From Paracoccaceae bacterium (lineage in GTDB: Bacteria; Pseudomonadota; Alphaproteobacteria; Rhodobacterales; Rhodobacteraceae): DNA of 34,827 bases. Below the pieces are notes generated by a model that saw only the letters and a list, made by a program, of their open reading frames with translations, was not told the origin of the DNA and ran no database searches. The stretch lies in assembly GCA_022448925.1 (NCBI GenBank), contig JAKVCP010000031.1:1-34827 (forward strand), given 5' to 3'. This document shows, in pieces, positions 33,597 to 34,827 of this stretch. A program made the position numbers and the translations under genes. Position 1 is the first letter of the stretch, and every line of letters starts with the position of its first letter.

Positions 33597-33800
33597 TCAC
33601 ATTTCCCAAAGATCGGTGGTCAGATATTTCAAGCCGCTGTCGCAAATCACGATGGCGACCGTTCAGCCCTTTTCAGAACCGCTCGGCAGAGAGTCCCGTT
33701 TTGCCAAAAGACGCCTCGTCAGGCCACGTTTGCGTGCCAGGCGCGACGGCTCAACCGGCGGAACCCCCTCCATCGCGTCGACAACACAGGCCAGCGTCAT
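33597..33800 (-). pseudogene. Internally deleted cysteine synthase-like gene between kbl and tdh
   Basis: Starting at ATG 33800 (ATGA overlap with the kbl stop), the first 45 codons read like the N-terminus of a PLP-dependent O-acetylserine sulfhydrylase: SRLARKRGLTRRLLAKRD then SGSEKG, against the family pattern A-R-L-x-LAKLExxNPGGSKKDR. After an in-frame TGA the same frame continues [19 protein letters not shown] and stops at 33597-33599, matching the family C-terminus (TVATIICDSGLKYLxTDLW type). About 230 internal residues, including most of the active site, are missing, and conserved residues at the N-terminal end have also drifted (NTPL-like segment now GVPPV). The tdh alternative ATG at 33595 follows the last stop by one base. 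Confidence 0.8.
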
Positions 33801-34827
33801 GTCACCACTCCAAGATCCCTGCCGACGGTTTCAAATGCCGCCAGCGCGCGGTCCAGATCCGATTGGGTCAGAGCAGCGTTCATCTGGGTTCGGATCCGCG
33901 CCTTTCCATGCGGCACCACAGGGAAAAAGAAGCCCGAGACATAAACACCCTGTTCAAACAGCCCCCGCGCCATGTCCTGTGCCAGCCGGGCCTCCCCCAA
34001 CATGACAGGAATAATTGGATGCTCGCCGGGCAACAGGTCAAAGCCCAGCCTTGTCAGGCCCGCACGCCAATAGCGGGTGTTTTCAAACAGCTGCGCGCGC
34101 AGAGAATCACCATCTTCGACCATATCAAGGACTTCAATCCCCGCAGCAACAACGGCCGGCGGCAGAGCGTTCGAGAAAAGATAGGGACGCGCACGTTGAC
34201 GCAGCAGGTCAATCACCGGCTGAGCCGCTGCGATGTAGCCACCGATCGCGCCACCGAGCGCCTTGCCAAGCGTGCCGGTCAGAACATCGGCATGCACTCC
34301 GAAATGTGCAGGCGTGCCTGCCCCCTTGGGGCCCATGAACCCGGTCGAATGGCAGTCATCAACCATAAGCAGTGCATCATACCGGTCGGCCAGCGCGCGG
34401 ATCTGTGCCAACGGCGCGAGGTAGCCATCCATGCTGAAAACACCGTCCGTCGCAATCATCACATGCCGCGCACCTGCAGTGCGCGCCGCTTTGAGCTGGG
34501 CTTCAAGATCTTGCAGATCAGCATTGGCATAGCGATAGCGCCGTGCCTTGCACAATCGAATGCCATCAATGATCGAAGCATGGTTCAGGGCATCACTGAT
34601 CACGGCATCCTCTGGCCCCAGCAAAGGTTCGAATACCGCTGCATTCGCATCAAAGCATGCCGCAAAGAGGATGGCATCATCCTGCCCCAGAAACGAGGCC
34701 AGACGGTGCTCAAGGCTGCGGTGCAAATCCTGCGTACCGCAAATGAACCGCACCGAGGCCATGCCATAGCCATAGTCGTCCATGGCGCGCTTTGCGGCTT
34801 TTATCAAACGCGGATGATCGGCCAGGC
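33797..34827 (-). CDS. kbl: 2-amino-3-ketobutyrate CoA ligase (5-prime end beyond window)
   Basis: At least 342 residues; the frame is open to the right edge ([15 protein letters not shown] before the internal TTG at 34807), and about 55 N-terminal residues are missing compared with the usual 395-398. It splits 2-amino-3-oxobutyrate with CoA into glycine and acetyl-CoA, the step after Tdh. PLP fold-type I marks are [67 protein letters not shown] and the Schiff-base lysine in [14 protein letters not shown]. The stop overlaps the start of the pseudogene. kbl and tdh are normally adjacent and form a two-gene threonine pathway; here a relic separates them. Confidence 0.96.
   Translation of the reverse strand, partial: LADHPRLIKAAKRAMDDYGYGMASVRFICGTQDLHRSLEHRLASFLGQDDAILFAACFDANAAVFEPLLGPEDAVISDALNHASIIDGIRLCKARRYRYANADLQDLEAQLKAARTAGARHVMIATDGVFSMDGYLAPLAQIRALADRYDALLMVDDCHSTGFMGPKGAGTPAHFGVHADVLTGTLGKALGGAIGGYIAAAQPVIDLLRQRARPYLFSNALPPAVVAAGIEVLDMVEDGDSLRAQLFENTRYWRAGLTRLGFDLLPGEHPIIPVMLGEARLAQDMARGLFEQGVYVSGFFFPVVPHGKARIRTQMNAALTQSDLDRALAAFETVGRDLGVVT

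Noticed and set aside
1-34827. tRNA, rRNA, CRISPR, riboswitch and toxin-antitoxin loci
   Set aside because: Looked for T-loop GGTTCGA-like signals, repeated spacers, and paired small ORFs; none was convincing by eye.

Overview
The window is a stretch of GC-rich chromosome, most likely from an alphaproteobacterium of the Rhodobacterales (marine Roseobacter group). This is inferred from protein character: an Smc with an alphaproteobacterial-type sequence, an IalB-family secreted protein, Tdh/Kbl with Roseobacter-like sequence, small lipoproteins and secreted proteins of the kind seen only in this order, and dense gene packing with GTG/TTG starts. There are no tRNA or rRNA genes, no CRISPR array, no prophage and no intact mobile element. 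It reads as ordinary core chromosome carrying three gene relics.

Layout. (1) 1-3043: leucine catabolism gene ivd with a coupled small membrane protein (cut by the window edge), an 800-base gene-poor gap with a large dyad and a relic of an acyl-CoA (malonyl-CoA type) synthetase, then a GntR/FCD regulator. (2) 3044-8495: a leader or small-RNA-like region with a terminator, a lipoprotein, a GNAT acetyltransferase, smc and a small secreted protein. (3) 8601-11341: a lytic transglycosylase, a lone degenerate receiver protein and a glutathionyl-hydroquinone reductase. (4) 11485-19185: a polyamine cluster made of a class III aminotransferase and a GntR/FCD regulator on the minus strand, divergent from a PotFGHI-type ABC importer and a PuuB-like FAD oxidase. 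(5) 19182-23829: a minus-strand run ilvD, lipoprotein, two proteins of unknown function, EamA exporter. (6) 23928-27191: desaturase, accD, folC. (7) 27192-28340: a 1.1-kb gap with a frameshifted Tn3-family transposase relic and a strong terminator. (8) 28341-31374: rlmN, an ABM-like protein coupled to a WYL regulator behind two abutting palindromes, and ialB. (9) 31541-34827: an asparaginase, then the threonine pair tdh and kbl with a deleted cysteine-synthase-like pseudogene wedged between them.

How the genes work together. The polyamine cluster would import putrescine or a related amine and degrade it by transamination or oxidation, with the local GntR protein as probable switch; both divergent promoters share the nonamer ATTTGATCA. 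Kbl and Tdh convert threonine to glycine plus acetyl-CoA. ivd, ilvD and accD belong to branched-chain amino acid and fatty acid metabolism.

I saw no wholly new defence or mobile system. The best leads are the kbl/tdh relic with a Tdh lacking the four structural-zinc cysteines, the 49-codon ORF overlapped at both ends between potH and potI, several perfect palindromes next to promoters, and two candidate non-coding transcripts marked by strong terminators.
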